Of a stretch of 64,000 bases of DNA, positions 1-11,030 are shown in pieces. The notes beneath the pieces were generated by a model. That model was not told the origin of the DNA. It searched no databases and saw nothing but the letters and a program-made list of their open reading frames with translations. Numbering within the stretch: position 1 is the first letter of the stretch; each line of letters opens with the position of its first letter. Source of the DNA: Pollenia angustigena (taxonomy: Eukaryota; Arthropoda; Insecta; Diptera; Polleniidae); NCBI GenBank assembly GCA_930367215.1, contig OV884059.1, forward strand, positions 8,146,945 to 8,210,944, read 5' to 3'. The translations under genes and the position numbers were made by a program.

Positions 1-688
1 TATGTATTTCTGGAAAAAATCAATAAAGAATACAAGAAATTGATGCAAATACCATGCAAAAATGTGTAAAACAAAAAAAAAAAAAACAAAATTAAATAAA
101 CACATTTGTTTAGTAAAAACACTTACATACATACTTAAATATCTTAAAAACTAGTAAATCCAATTAACAAAAATAAAAAAGAAGATTGAAATAAAACACA
201 CTATTTTTCACTAACTACATACAGGCAACAATAACAAACGAAAAATATTTAAACTTTTGAACCTTTCTCCCAGTTTTGTTTGTTTTTCTTAGTAGATTTT
301 TTGTTGATATTTTCCTAAACGTATCTAACCATAACCTATGAAAAAAATAAAAAACTCTCAAACTGCAGCAGCAATCACAATTTTCAACCCAACTTAACCG
401 AATCCAAACGAATAAAATCTAAACGAAACGAAAAAAAACTTAAGAAAATATTCGCATGAATGAAAAATCCCTACTCATTTTGCAGTTTTTGTTGTTTGTA
501 TTGCACTTGTTGTTGGTTTTTTTTAAGTTTTTGTTGTTGCTCAAAGAGTTTTAAAAGAGGAGTAAAAATATCAACGATAACAAAACAACAGCAACAATAT
601 CTTTGACAGCATACTTGTACTCATAATAGCAGGGACGGAAAGTTTATATTAAAAAATGATCAGATTTTACTAGTTAAAAAAGATATAA
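1..688. other. No feature recognised (AT-rich)
   Basis: AT-rich sequence with short A and T runs. No reading frame, terminal repeat or RNA-like structure that I can support. Confidence 0.6.
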
Positions 689-949
689 ATATCGAGCCCT
701 AACCGCGAAAATAACGTAAGCGACATGATTTTCAATTTTCGTTTTTTTAATAAATGACTTTATTGGCAACACTTGCAGCATTTCCCAAAATTTCATGGTC
801 ACATAAGGTACCGTTACGATTTTTAAGAAAATGTTAAAGAACAATTTTATTGTAAGCGACAAAATTTATATGAAATAAAATAAAAAAGTTCTCTCCTGTG
901 AAATTTGATTTTTGGCGCTTACGTTATTTTCGTGGTTAGGGGTCGATAT
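689..949. mobile_element. MITE with ATATCGACCCCT-type ends (copy 1)
   Basis: The left arm (about 689-723) and right arm (about 915-949) are inverted copies about 35 bp long with only a few mismatches. They read inward from ATATCGAGCCCT on the left and ATATCGACCCCT on the reverse complement of the right. The interior has no coding capacity. The outer 12 bp recur at 35607-35856, so this is a family. The superfamily is not clear because ATAT may be either target or terminus. Confidence 0.8.
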
Positions 950-1163
950 GAAAGAATTCTTTAAATATTGTTTTTATTGCTTTAGGGCAAAAAGAAAATA
1001 AAAATGTAAACATAAAAATTATGTAGCATATTTACAATAAGTCAAGAGAAAAAACTTGAAATCAATAAAAACCATATTGAACCAATAATAAACAGTAACG
1101 AAAGTCTAGTAATTTTGAAATTTTTTGTTATAAAAATGTCTTTTTCTTATAATTTTTAAATGG

Positions 1164-1235
1164 ATGTTAGGTTAGGTTAGAATGGCTGGTGCGAAGTAAA
1201 CTTCACACCCAGAGACCAATATGGTCCATTGTGAC
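1164..1235. repeat. Short TTAGG run plus interspersed-repeat fragment
   Basis: Three tandem TTAGG-like units (about 1166-1180) are followed by a slightly GC-richer segment. Three units are far too few for a telomere; this looks like the end of a dispersed repeat. Confidence 0.4.
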
Positions 1236-2157
1236 AATATGAAAATAATATAGAAATTATATGGAAACAATAAGAAATAATATTTTTCGGACTTGAATTT
1301 ACATTGAATTCGTATTAAACAATATTGTCGTCTTATTAAAACAATGTAAAAAAGTAATTGAAATTATTTTTTGTAATTTAGAAATAAAATTGATACAATA
1401 TGAATTTTAATTTAGAATGAAACAATTAAAGATGGTGTTATTCAGCTTTGATTTAATATAATACCAAGTCAAAAATATTTTGAATTGATGCAAGTACATA
1501 TTTCCTCAGATTTCTGAGCAATTCGAATATGATGTTTCGACTACAGGGTATGCCGCTGAAGAAGTACCATTAAATATAACAAATAATTAGAAAATCACAT
1601 AAAACTTTTAAAATATTGCTTAATTTTGTAGAAAGTATTCAATAAATGTTTAAAGAAAACATGTTAAGATAGCAGATTTTCTTCTTCAGTAATGCTTAAT
1701 TTAAGTGTTAACGAAATTCTGAAGATTAATCAGTGTTGCCAGATGGTTCTTAGTTTTTGAGGAGAAAACCGATGTCAAAAAAAAAGATTTCACCAAATAT
1801 ATATCTATTTTTTGATTTAGATAAGAAAAGAACATTCTTTTTTTGTTGGATAAAACATATCTTAATTTTTTTGTCATAAACAATCAAGATTAATTTATAA
1901 AAACAGAGTTCCAAAGTTTTTTAAATCCTTCACCTAACGTAATGCATCGCAGTGGTGGTTCTTTGTTCTTAGTTCAGCCATTTATGGATCAATCTGGAAA
2001 ACTTTAATAGTCTTTTGAAAACCCATTTCAATATGCACACGTCGTTAAATTAACTTCGCTAATCAAAATTAAAAACAGAATAACAAACTTATATATCGTC
2101 ATCTGTGGCCCTTTGTTCCTTAAAGGAACCACAGGACATAATACTAAATAAAAATAA
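1236..2157. other. No feature recognised
   Basis: AT-rich, with a small hairpin near 2106-2135 (TGTGG...CCACA arms). No supported gene. Confidence 0.5.
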
Positions 2158-2547
2158 TATCGTCATCTTAAATGCAAACGGAAGTTAATACATTATTATT
2201 TTTTTACAGAAGAAGCAAACAACTTTACAAAATCAATAACAAAAAGGTGTTGGGCACATCCGTAAATGCATCGCTGCGCTGCCTCAGAAAAGGAATGTTT
2301 TTTAATGCCGATAAAAAAAAAATTATAATATTTCTTGTATGATTTTTGTGGAGTATTTGACAATTTTTTGGTCCACCTTTACTTCACTGATATATATATG
2401 AAATCACTAATGCAGTGCAGTGATGAATTTACGAACGCACCCGTTCTTGGCGTTTGAATTTCTGTAATAAAATCGCATTTTAAATCGTTTAATAAAACGA
2501 CATAATCAATCGAAAACTCATTTTCGTTGGCATTCAAGATGACGATA
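2158..2547. mobile_element. Foldback MITE, TATCGTCATC ends
   Basis: Inverted arms at 2158-2180 and 2525-2547 (TATCGTCATCTTRAATGC, about 3 mismatches in 23). A second inverted pair lies inside, at about 2250-2280 and 2410-2443 (around CGTAAATGCATC / GATGAATTTACG). The element is therefore either a nested insertion or a long degenerate foldback. Non-coding. Confidence 0.7.
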
Positions 2548-2607
2548 TACGCTTTTCAACTATGAAGAATGGTATAAAAACACAATTAGTTATTAAAAAA
2601 GTGGAAA

Positions 2608-2928
2608 ATCAAAAAGTAATTTCAATTTTTGGGAATACAAAATTTTAATTTCAAAAGATTTTGTAATTCGTGCTTAATTCCCAGTTTTTATTATTGATAA
2701 AAACACTTGAAATTTATTGTTGATGGGATAAGCTATTCCTATGCATTTCACTGGTTGCTCAGGCCAGATCATCAGGAAACTTCATCCATAAAGGTTTTAG
2801 ACAAACTAAAGATATTAAACCAAATAAAACTGTTAAACGTATAAGAATTATAGCAACAGTTCTACTTGTAACAATATCAAGGTTTAAACAAAACACATCA
2901 ACAATAAACAACAGTGGGTTCATCTCAT
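2608..2928 (+). repeat. 320-bp direct duplication, copy 1
   Basis: Nearly identical to 3077-3395. I see only a few substitutions and one 2-bp indel (ACACATC versus ACATC). The copies are 469 bp apart, separated by a 148-bp spacer, and lie just upstream of the 5' end of the coding exon. No terminal repeats or coding capacity recognised. Confidence 0.9.
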
Positions 2929-3076
2929 CTTACATTTCCCCACTACAACTAGTTGAAATTCTCTCAACATTAATTGTAGTTGTAAGTAGGTTAAGAAAAA
3001 CAAAATGAAAAAAACAACAACTTACAAAAGATGTTGTCAATTAAGTGTTTTTTAGGCCGTGCACTGCCTGTTTATT

Positions 3077-3395
3077 ATCAAAAAGTAATTTCAATTTTTG
3101 GGAATACAAAATTTTAATTTCAAAAGATTTTGTTATTCGTGCTTAATTCCCAGTTTTTATTATTGATAAAAACACTTGAAATTTATTGTTGATGGGATAA
3201 GCTATTCCTATGCATTTCACTGGTTGCTTAGGCCAGATCATCAGGAAACTTCATCCATAAAGGTTTTAGACAAACTAAAGATATTAAACCAAATAAAACT
3301 GTTAAACGTATAAGAATTATAGCAACAGTTCTACTTGTAACAATATCAAAGTTTAAACAAAACATCAACAATAAACAACAGTGGGTTCATCTCAT
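3077..3395 (+). repeat. 320-bp direct duplication, copy 2
   Basis: Second copy of 2608-2928 in the same orientation, ending about 350 bp before the start codon at 3752. The high identity implies a recent duplication or gene conversion. Confidence 0.9.
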
Positions 3396-3534
3396 GTTTT
3401 TGGATTTTCTGATATTTTAAAAAGTAATTATTGTTAAAATTTCCTAGTTTCATATATTTGAAATACCCCTCATCCATCCCTGACCAAACAAAATTGCTCG
3501 TGCGATAACAACAACACAAAATGTAGTATCGGAT

Positions 3535-3751
3535 AATTTTCTGTTAAACACCTCAGCCAGTGCGCGTTTAGCATTCGACAGCGATAGAGGTGTAAGAAAT
3601 ATTGAAGAAGTAAAAATTTATTTTTCTAAAGATTTGTTCAGAAATAAAAAATATTAAAAAAAACAAAGAAAATTTCATATCTTTAACAAAAAATAAAAGT
3701 GAAAAAACAACCGATTAAATAATAATAAAAATAAACTTAAGAAAAAAAGCC
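3535..3751 (+). promoter_or_regulatory. Probable 5' UTR and promoter-proximal region
   Basis: A short GC-richer patch (about 3550-3592) is followed by an A-rich leader running into a start codon in strong context (GCC before ATGG). An in-frame TAA at 3716-3718 bounds the reading frame. No TATA box is clear. TCAGCC near 3551 is a weak initiator candidate. The transcription start is inferred, not seen. Confidence 0.35.
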
Positions 3752-4277
3752 ATGGCTGCTTTACCCTTAACTTTAGATACTTTACAAACACCCAGCAATG
3801 AACCTTCGTTGTCTTTGCAATCTCCTTTAATTTCGCCGCAGCAATGTCTTAAGGCTGATTCTTTAACTTGTAGTAATAACAGCAACGACATGGAAACACC
3901 AGAACGTCCCTCAAATTTAACATTAGATTCTTCAGCACTTCAACAACAGCAACATTCCAATGTTACTTCATCGTCATCTACGACAACATTACATGGCAAT
4001 ATTTCACCTGCTCTTAGCAGTGCTGGCAGTTTATCGCCTTCATTTTTACCGGAGATGCCACAATGGAAACGTGACCTCATACAAAGACGTAAACAAAATG
4101 TTCAACGTACAATAAGTGCTTCATCGCCAACTTCATCATCGTCCTCAACAACAGTCTTGTCATCATCGCCAACAACTTTATATACATTAACTGGTGGCGG
4201 TTTAAAAACCTCTATATCTTCATCATCTGTGCGTTCATTAGCCGGTAGTAACACTAATATTGACCAACTTGCATCAG
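3752..4277 (+). CDS. First coding exon of a Ser/Gln-rich protein with a PxWKRDLIQRRK motif (partial gene)
   Basis: Encodes 175 codons plus one base, so the following intron is phase 1. The start is supported by GCCATGG context and an in-frame upstream stop. The end is supported by a consensus donor, CAG|GTGAGT, at 4277/4278; reading on into the intron reaches a stop at 4331. The protein is low complexity: Ser/Thr/Leu-rich, with a Gln run at residues 64-67 and serine blocks after residue 120. One conserved-looking segment stands out, residues 100-114, PEMPQWKRDLIQRRK with Trp105. It resembles the P-x-WKR-[DE]-[LI] motif I associate with actin-cytoskeleton proteins such as taperin/phostensin; this is a resemblance, not an identification. 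I cannot name the gene. The remaining exons were not found in the window, so the first intron may exceed 59 kb. Confidence 0.85.
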
Positions 4278-6016
4278 GTGAGTGGCAACAAATCCACTTT
4301 AGCTTTAACATCAACTTAGCGAAAAAAAACTAAGTAAACAAAAAATTTAAAACAATAGTGGTTTGGTTTTTAATCAATAACGAAAGATACAAAAGAAAAA
4401 CAGGGATTTTCCCAAAAGTATGTTATTTGGAAATATGCAAAAGCTTTTCAAAGAAAATACTGGTTACAATTTTATCGAACTCTAAAAATTACTAAATTGT
4501 TTTAAAAATGCTTTTCAATTTCAAAAGAACGGATTTTCTAGGGTTAAAATAGGCTTGTCATCTTTTGAAAATTCCAAAATGGGACACCGTCATAAAGTCA
4601 TAAGCCAATTTAAACAAATTCGTTGTAATTATTAACCTTTTTTATTTAAACAACAATATCGTATTAATTCAAATTGTGTAACATCTAGCTAGACTCATTT
4701 ACATTTGCTAGTATTTTTCTGTTAATTTTTTAATGCAAAATTAATTGGTTTTAATATTTGTGCAAATTTATTGGTAATTATGTTGAATATGATAAAAAAT
4801 AAATACTTCTATAAAAAATTACGTTTTGGTAAAATTTTTAAAAGAAAGTTGGCAGTTGCAAAAAAAAAGTAAAATTTTTTAATTGCGGTTTTAACAAATC
4901 AGAAAAAGGAACGAAGTGTTTAGGTGGTGCTAATCTATTAAAATTTTTAGTGTTTCTTAAAACTAAAATAAGCCCTCGTTCTTATTGTGGAAATTAATTA
5001 TTATTTTGCTTGTTAATTGATGAAAAAGTTAAAATTTTTCTTGAAATGGGACAAATTGCGTCCCGTTCAGAGTATCGACGGTACACGGGACATTCCATTC
5101 TAAAACTCCGACCTTTTTGATCGGGGCTGGCCAGTTGTAAAGTATTGATAAACATCCATTAGTGATGAACGATTGTGCAAGGAATTTGTTAACACGGAGC
5201 TGCCATTTATTTAAAAAAAAGGAAATTGAAATATTTCTTCGCAATGAATTTTCAAGCTCAAGTTCAATTTTATAAAGAAAAATTTGTTTTTTATAAGATA
5301 ATTAATTTGTTTTTATTCTTTAAATTCATTATATTTCAATATTTTGACATCCTTTGGATGTCATCGTCGGGAATCTTAAAATAAAAATATGTAAACATAA
5401 ATCATATTTCTATGTAACTATACTATAAAACAATATACATATAAACAAAAACAAATAAAAAATTAACACTTATACAAAAATACACAACAATTAATTTGTA
5501 GGTCTATTATTGCACTAATTGTAGCGTTGTATTCTTGTTTTTAATGTGTCACTCTTAAAATGCATTCTCTTCTGTAACGGTATGTTGAATGAAAAATTTG
5601 TTTGAAATTTAAAAAACCAAATATCTCTGAAGAAGTTATTAATTGAGATAGCGAAGTATTGGATTAATAATAAATATTTGTTTTTATAAAATTTACCTTA
5701 AACTTGAATTAAAAAGGTCAAAGAAATCGAAATACTTAATAATAATTTCATACTAGTTAAAGTTATAAATGACCTTCCAAATACATATTTAAAACCTTGC
5801 CAAATTTTTGTTAAGACAAATCAGGGGGCTACCACGTATTTCGATTCGAAATATATAATGTACGAGTTTGAACAATTTGTACTGTGCACATTTTGATTTT
5901 GTCAAATTTTGAGAAAAAAATCGGCAAAATTGTCAGACTTACTTAAATCATCTCTAACAACGTCATTATAAAATAACACCTTTTTACAAGTCATTTTTGA
6001 TGTGTTTAACCAACAC
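4278..6016 (+). other. Start of intron; no element recognised
   Basis: Begins with the donor GTGAGT. AT-rich, with no supported exon, TIR or coding remnant. A small palindrome (GACATCC...GGATGTC) lies at 5346-5362. Confidence 0.5.
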
Positions 6017-6226
6017 CAGGGGTTTAAAAACTGCAGTCGAAACGAAAAACTTCCAAACAAAAAACGAAAATGTGTGTACAACTTTTCGCTTTTGAGTTGG
6101 TTTGATAGCGACTGTTTACATTTAATGAATTAGAAGTAAAAGCAACAATTTTTTTTTGCCAATGACAAATAAAGAAGTGGAAAAATGGCAGTTTTTCAAC
6201 GTTGACTCGCAGTTTTTTAAACGCTG
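6017..6226. mobile_element. hAT-type MITE with 8-bp target duplication
   Basis: A perfect 8-bp direct repeat, ACCAACAC, flanks the element (6009-6016 and 6227-6234). The ends are inverted: CAGGGGTTTAAAAACTGC on the left and the complement of CAGCGTTTAAAAAACTGC on the right. An 8-bp duplication with CAG-type ends is diagnostic of the hAT superfamily. At 210 bp there is no transposase. Confidence 0.85.
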
Positions 6227-6264
6227 ACCAACACTAAAGGTGTTCCACCTGAAATGATTTATAA

Positions 6265-6686
6265 AGGTGGAAGTACATAACACGCGTTAGTTCGTCGACA
6301 AGTATCGTGCGTTTAAAAACTTTAGCGCGTCAAAAATTGCAAGTTACACAACACACGTTACAAAAGCCATTCCTGTCAGCTGTTTTTTATTTGTTTACTT
6401 ATTTGTGCATTAAAAACGGGTTCGAAAGTATATTGAATTTATTCTTTTTATATAAATATTGTATGTTTTTTAATCTCTTCAATAAGTTTTTCTTTCATGA
6501 CTCACAAATTTGTTAAAATTATTCGTTTTATTGTCAGCTGATTACTTGTCAAAAATACACAACGCGTTAAAAAGTTCAAAGTTAACCAACTTTCAGGCGC
6601 AAACGCGTCAAAATATTTTGCTTAACTTTCTTTGGCAGAAGACGACAGAGCGCGCGCGCACTAACGCGTGTTATGTACTTCCACCT
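6265..6686. mobile_element. PIF/Harbinger-like MITE (TAA target)
   Basis: Near-perfect inverted arms of about 26 bp (6265-6290 and 6661-6686) begin AGGTGGAAGTACATAACACG. They are flanked by TAA on both sides (6262-6264, 6687-6689), which fits the 3-bp TWA duplication of PIF/Harbinger. The interior is non-coding. An open stretch at 6307-6516 shows no domain. Confidence 0.8.
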
Positions 6687-6786
6687 TAAAGATAAATTTA
6701 TTAGTGTTGCCACAACGATTTGGATTTCAAAAAGTTTATAAACATTGTTCAGGGCTGGCGAAATGGTTGTATGTGAAAATAGCCAA

Positions 6787-6930
6787 TCACCCTTATCGTG
6801 GTTGGAAAATTTAAAATACGCCTGCGACTGTTTTGTAATAGATTAAAGAGAACATGAACTTATTTCCTTAAATCTATTACCAAACAGTCGTAGGCGTATT
6901 TTAAATTCGCCAATCACGATTAGGGTGAAT
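6787..6930. mobile_element. Foldback MITE with ~60-bp arms
   Basis: The arms (about 6787-6845 and 6871-6930) are inverted copies covering most of the element, leaving a loop of about 25 bp. They read TCACCCTWATCGTGRTTGG at the outer end. Transcripts would form a long hairpin. Confidence 0.8.
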
Positions 6931-8425
6931 ATTGTTAAACTGTGGTACCTTATTTACAAAGTTATTTTAAAATATTTAAAATTATCTATAGTTTAAGCGG
7001 CCGTCTTTAACATTTAATTCAGTAGCTGACTACACGACTAAAATTGCATAAAGCAATGCATTAGTGCTGTAAAATTAATAAACATATAACAATGATGCCA
7101 GATAGTTATAAAAAGTTTACTTACAGATTTAAAAGTAAAGAACGGATTTTAAGGAAAATATCGATTTTTATGGCGGAAGCGGGGCTTAACAATCAGTTAT
7201 TTAACAAATATAGAACATTTATTTTTATTTCTTAGGTGATTTTTTTAAATTGTCACCTTGTGTTAAAAAAGTTAAATTTTCAACAAAATTAAAACTCCAT
7301 GCAAAAATTGCCACCTCTTTTTGCTTAAACCTGTAACAAATCAAAAATAAATAAATTTGCAACTAACTAACTAACAAATACTATATTAGTGAACATACAA
7401 CAATCATTCAGTTGGCAGTTAAATTTATTTTGTTCGTTAACTAATCATACGTCTAATCATTGGTTGTATACATTAGACTCTAATGTATACAACAACAAAA
7501 AAACATATATAAATACATACATACATTCATATTTATTTTGTGTAGCAAATATAACGAATAGAAAAAATTGAATGCTTAAACAGTGGTTTGAAAAAGGATA
7601 CAAAATCATAAAATTTTGATTATTCCCTAAGCTTTTTACCAATGAAATTTTCGGAATTTTAAATATTCTTTCTAGATACTTTTTAATTTTCGTTATACTC
7701 TCATTTAGCAAGCAAATTTTCAATTTAGCTTTTTTTTTATTAAATTTTAATAATTCGATAAGGTTTCTGTTGTCTCCTCAGCCCACGGTATCATATATTT
7801 TTATATGTTGCTAGATGGTCCAGTTGGTTCCAGGAATGGAGACCATGGTACAAATGTACTTTTTTTTAGTACTTTTTAGACTTTGTTGATACGGTTGTAT
7901 TAGCGCGAATTATGCTTTAAAATTTTGAAGCCAAAGCATTTTTTAATCCCTTGGTACTGGCTAGTTCTCATAAATTCTTAATTTTAACATGTTTTTTGGC
8001 AAAGGATTTGTTAGGAACGCCGCCTCAGTCGTTTTTAAAAATCGCACGGAAAGCGATTTTTTCTTAAAAGCTGTATTCTTTTATGTCTTTTTTATTGTAT
8101 TAATTTGCACTGCCTAGTTCCTATAGAATCTTTAAATCCACATTATTTGCAGCCACTTTGGATGAGCCCAGACTTCTTGGGTAGGACTTGGCAATTCTTA
8201 ATAAATAAATCGAGGGTTTTTTTTCAAGTAGTGCAGCGCTTTATTTGGTTTCATGTTATGTTATGTAATTATTTTGAAATTTATAATAGCGCATTCAATA
8301 GTTTTCAGGAACATGCTGAGATTCAATAATCATAGTACCTGTCGTTTAAGATAGTTTTTATGATGTCGCTTACGATGTAATCGCAAAAACTCCTCGAAAT
8401 ACATTTTATATATTTTTTTATGTAT
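6931..8425. other. No feature recognised
   Basis: AT-rich. A duplicated ATTAGACTCTAATGTATAC-type palindromic patch occurs near 7465-7490. Short open stretches here have no domain signature. Confidence 0.5.
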
Positions 8426-8580
8426 AAAAAGGGTAAAATATGCAACAATATGCACCATCAAATCAATGGCAATATTCAGAAAAAGCTCTGAAACATAAAT
8501 ATATAGTTTCTGCCTCCATTAGTTGAACATGGAAAAGCATGCATTTGCATATTTACGGTTTCCCTGGTAATTAACAATTT
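8426..8580. repeat. ATATGC-rich dispersed repeat, copy outside the hAT element
   Basis: Matches 9635-9790 in the same orientation with moderate divergence. Shared blocks include TTTCTGCCTCCATTAG and GGTTTCCCTG. ATATGC words are frequent in both. Origin unknown. Confidence 0.65.
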
Positions 8581-8616
8581 AATTTTTTGGTTTATAACAT
8601 GTTTTTCATTATAGAT

Positions 8617-9870
8617 CAGTGATAACCACTCCATAGACTCGCAAGCCAGTCAATAATCGTATTTTTACACAGACACGGTCGGCAATTCACATGTATATTA
8701 CAACTTTGTTCGTTTCAAAACATCAGACAATGATCAGCAGGGAAACCAGAAATATGCTTTAAAAAACACGTTTTATGCGCATTAAATATGCAGTAAAAAC
8801 TGGAAAATATGCCCTGAAAAATTTTAAAAATATGCCCTAAAAATTAAAATTGTTCATTTGAAGACACAATATTCAACAATTTAATAACAAAATCTAAAAA
8901 AAAACCTAAAAAAGGTTAAAATTAATATAAGAGATGTTTGCGCCAAATATTATCTAGACATTAACATCCATATGGGTTTTTGTCTTGAAGGGATTTTAGG
9001 TACGGTCGCTAAATTGTTAACAAATGTAAAAATTTAAAAGGATTTTATAGATAGTTAAGGACGGGAGCTTTGAGCAAATGTGAACCGATTCGAAAATAAT
9101 TTAATTTGAAGTAAAATATTTTTGATACGAATTTAATTTAAATACCATCCTAATTAGATAGCTTGCGGACACAAAGTGTCTAACTTGGATGTGAAATTAT
9201 AGGCCGATTCTCACCATCTGCATAGACTTCGTCCATATTTGATCAAATCATCTACAAAACTGAAAATTGTACTCTGCGCACAAGGCTAACATGGACAGAC
9301 AACCAGCCAGGCGGATGGATGGACATCGTTAGATCACTTTTAAAAGTGATTCTGAGTCGATCGGAATACTAAGATTGGTCTAGATACAATTCGCATAACA
9401 TTTAGTCTTAATGAAAACCTGTTTTGTCTTACAATTTAAGAGTAAAAATTAAATGTGAATGTCGAAATTAAAGTAACAGATTTTCGAAAAAAAAAATTTT
9501 TTTTTTTTATTTGCTGCGAAAGCTAATGCAGGCATCTAAAAATATTGAATATGTATCAAAATATGCATTAAAAAGGCAAAATATGCGCTATAAACCTAAA
9601 AAATGCAGTAAAAATGCTCTTTTAACTAAAAAATGCTGCAATTGGTAAAATATGCATAAATATGCACTAACAAATCGATGCCAAAATTCATAAAAAGCTC
9701 TAAAACGGATAAATATATTGTTTCTGCCTCCATTAGTCGCACAAGGAAAAACATGCAATTGCATATTTCTGGTTTCCCTGATGATCAGTCTCTGCGACCG
9801 CACACAAGCACATAATATCTTTGTATGCGTGCGTTCGGGGCTTTCTTAGTTCGGGGCTTGGTTATCACTG
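8617..9870. mobile_element. Non-autonomous hAT element (1.25 kb) with TTATAGAT duplications
   Basis: Perfect 12-bp TIRs, CAGTGATAACCA (8617-8628) and its complement (9859-9870), are flanked by a perfect 8-bp target duplication, TTATAGAT (8609-8616, 9871-9878). The target fits the hAT preference nTnnnnAn. No transposase reading frame remains. The inside carries ATATGC-rich repeat sequence and a reverse-strand DINE-like fragment (about 9150-9400). Confidence 0.9.
9150..9400 (-). mobile_element. DINE-like repeat fragment (group B), nested in the hAT element
   Basis: The reverse complement carries the block GTCCATGT..CCTTGTGCGCA, preceded by a CCGCCTGGCTGG-type stretch. The same blocks occur at about 36960-37060, 37525-37590 and 62905-62960. 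Neither end is intact. Confidence 0.65.
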
Positions 9871-10236
9871 TTATAGATCATAAAAAAGTTATGACTAGTT
9901 CTTTTTTAATACACCCTGTTTTTGATTAGTTTTGCCTGGTTTGCCTGAGCTGGTTACTCTGGCTTTTCTATATTAGTCTGGCATCTGTAGTTATTTTTGA
10001 GTGTTTAAATTAAAAAAAAAAAAAAAAAATAACAATTAGAATAACAATATAAACACTTGAGTATGTATTACAAATAATATCTGGTGTATGTTTAATGCAA
10101 ATAAAAGGTGTTTAATAAATTGTCAAGAATAGACTTGCTTGTTCTCAAAATTAGATATGAAAACTCTTTTTAAACTAGTTTATATCATAAATTAGTTAAA
10201 GAACTTCTAATTCAAGTAGGCTATACATCATTATTA

Positions 10237-10315
10237 TACCCTCTACCTCTTGTCGTAAATGATGGTATAACAAGTTTGTCATTCCGTGTGAAACTTTTTT
10301 AATATTCATCTAAGC
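10237..10315 (+). mobile_element. DINE-like 5' end fragment
   Basis: Contains TTATACCCTCTACC followed by GGTATAACAAGTTTGTCATTCC, the opening module seen in the longer elements at 30529 and 47211. It is truncated by, or joined to, the foldback that follows. Confidence 0.6.
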
Positions 10316-10777
10316 TATGTACATTAGCGTGGCCGTTAGTTGTATGGAGAACTTTTGTTTTTTTGATTTCTTATATTCTCCCCCCACTAATCGGTTCAGT
10401 TTTATGTAAAAAAAATTACAAAAAAATTTCGTAGCGATAAGTTGTGTTTTTGTTATTTTGTTGTTATTTTCTTAATTATTTTCTTAAATATTAATTTTAG
10501 CAAAAAACTTTCTTCGAGGCTAATGTTGTTGACTACAAGAGCTAAAATATTGCCATATATCATATTCTTGTAAAATGTTGTTTTTAAGAAATAGTCATAT
10601 GCAAACAAATTACATTTGAATAAATGGCTTGATGGCAAACTTTGAGGGGCGGACGCCCCCCCTAAAACACAACTTGTATTTTTTTTTACATAAAACTGAA
10701 CCGATTTGGGGGGGGGGGGGGGGAGAGAATATAAGAAATCAAAAAAAAAGAAAATAACGGCCACCCTAATGTACATA
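10316..10777. repeat. Foldback repeat with ~100-bp arms and a G16 tract
   Basis: The arms 10316-10417 and about 10673-10777 are inverted copies sharing TGTACATTAG-GTGGCCGTT, CTTATATTCTC and a 20-bp block ending in AACTGAACCGAT on one strand. A run of 16 G (10708-10723) sits in the right arm where the left arm has only six C (10380-10385). The run has therefore expanded in one arm. Confidence 0.75.
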
Positions 10778-10780
10778 TAT

Positions 10781-10830
10781 ATGGAGGGCCCAAAGCTGTA
10801 GCGAACCAAGTCACAAAAATATTTTGATGT
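10781..10830 (+). repeat. Dispersed repeat shared with 54884-54919
   Basis: TATGGAGGGCCCAAAGCTG then GCGAACCAAGTCA matches the left arm of the inverted repeat at 54884-55150, and similarity continues about 60 bp further. Confidence 0.6.
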
Positions 10831-11012
10831 TGAGTAAGTAAACTGCCATAGGCCATAAATACCCTTAAAAACCCAATCCTTAAATATTCTAACTGATGGC
10901 GGTGCACTCAAAATATTATGTAGTTAAATTCAAACGAAAATTAATTTTAAACAAATTAAAATTCATTTAAAAAACGGATCATTTACATTTCATTTAACCC
11001 ATTAACGCCCTC

Positions 11013-11030
11013 TGTACTATAAATAGTACA
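11013..11030. repeat. 18-bp palindrome 1 of the piggyBac element (overlaps TATA-like box)
   Basis: TGTACTATAAATAGTACA has 8-nt arms and a 2-nt centre, starting two bases after the left TIR. It contains TATAAAT and so could be a promoter element. Sister palindromes lie at 11355 and 13314. Confidence 0.85.

Noticed and set aside
1164..1180. TTAGG repeats as a telomere trace
   Set aside because: Only about three units, and higher flies lack TTAGG telomeres.
4102..4314. Reverse frame opposite the coding exon
   Set aside because: Shadow of the serine-rich forward exon; Asp/Glu-rich because it complements Ser codons.
4278..4333. Extension of the forward coding frame past 4277
   Set aside because: A consensus GTGAGT donor starts at 4278 and a stop follows at once; taken as intron.
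10453..10911. 152-codon reverse frame with a proline run
   Set aside because: The proline run is the translation of the G16 tract, and the frame crosses the boundary of a foldback repeat.
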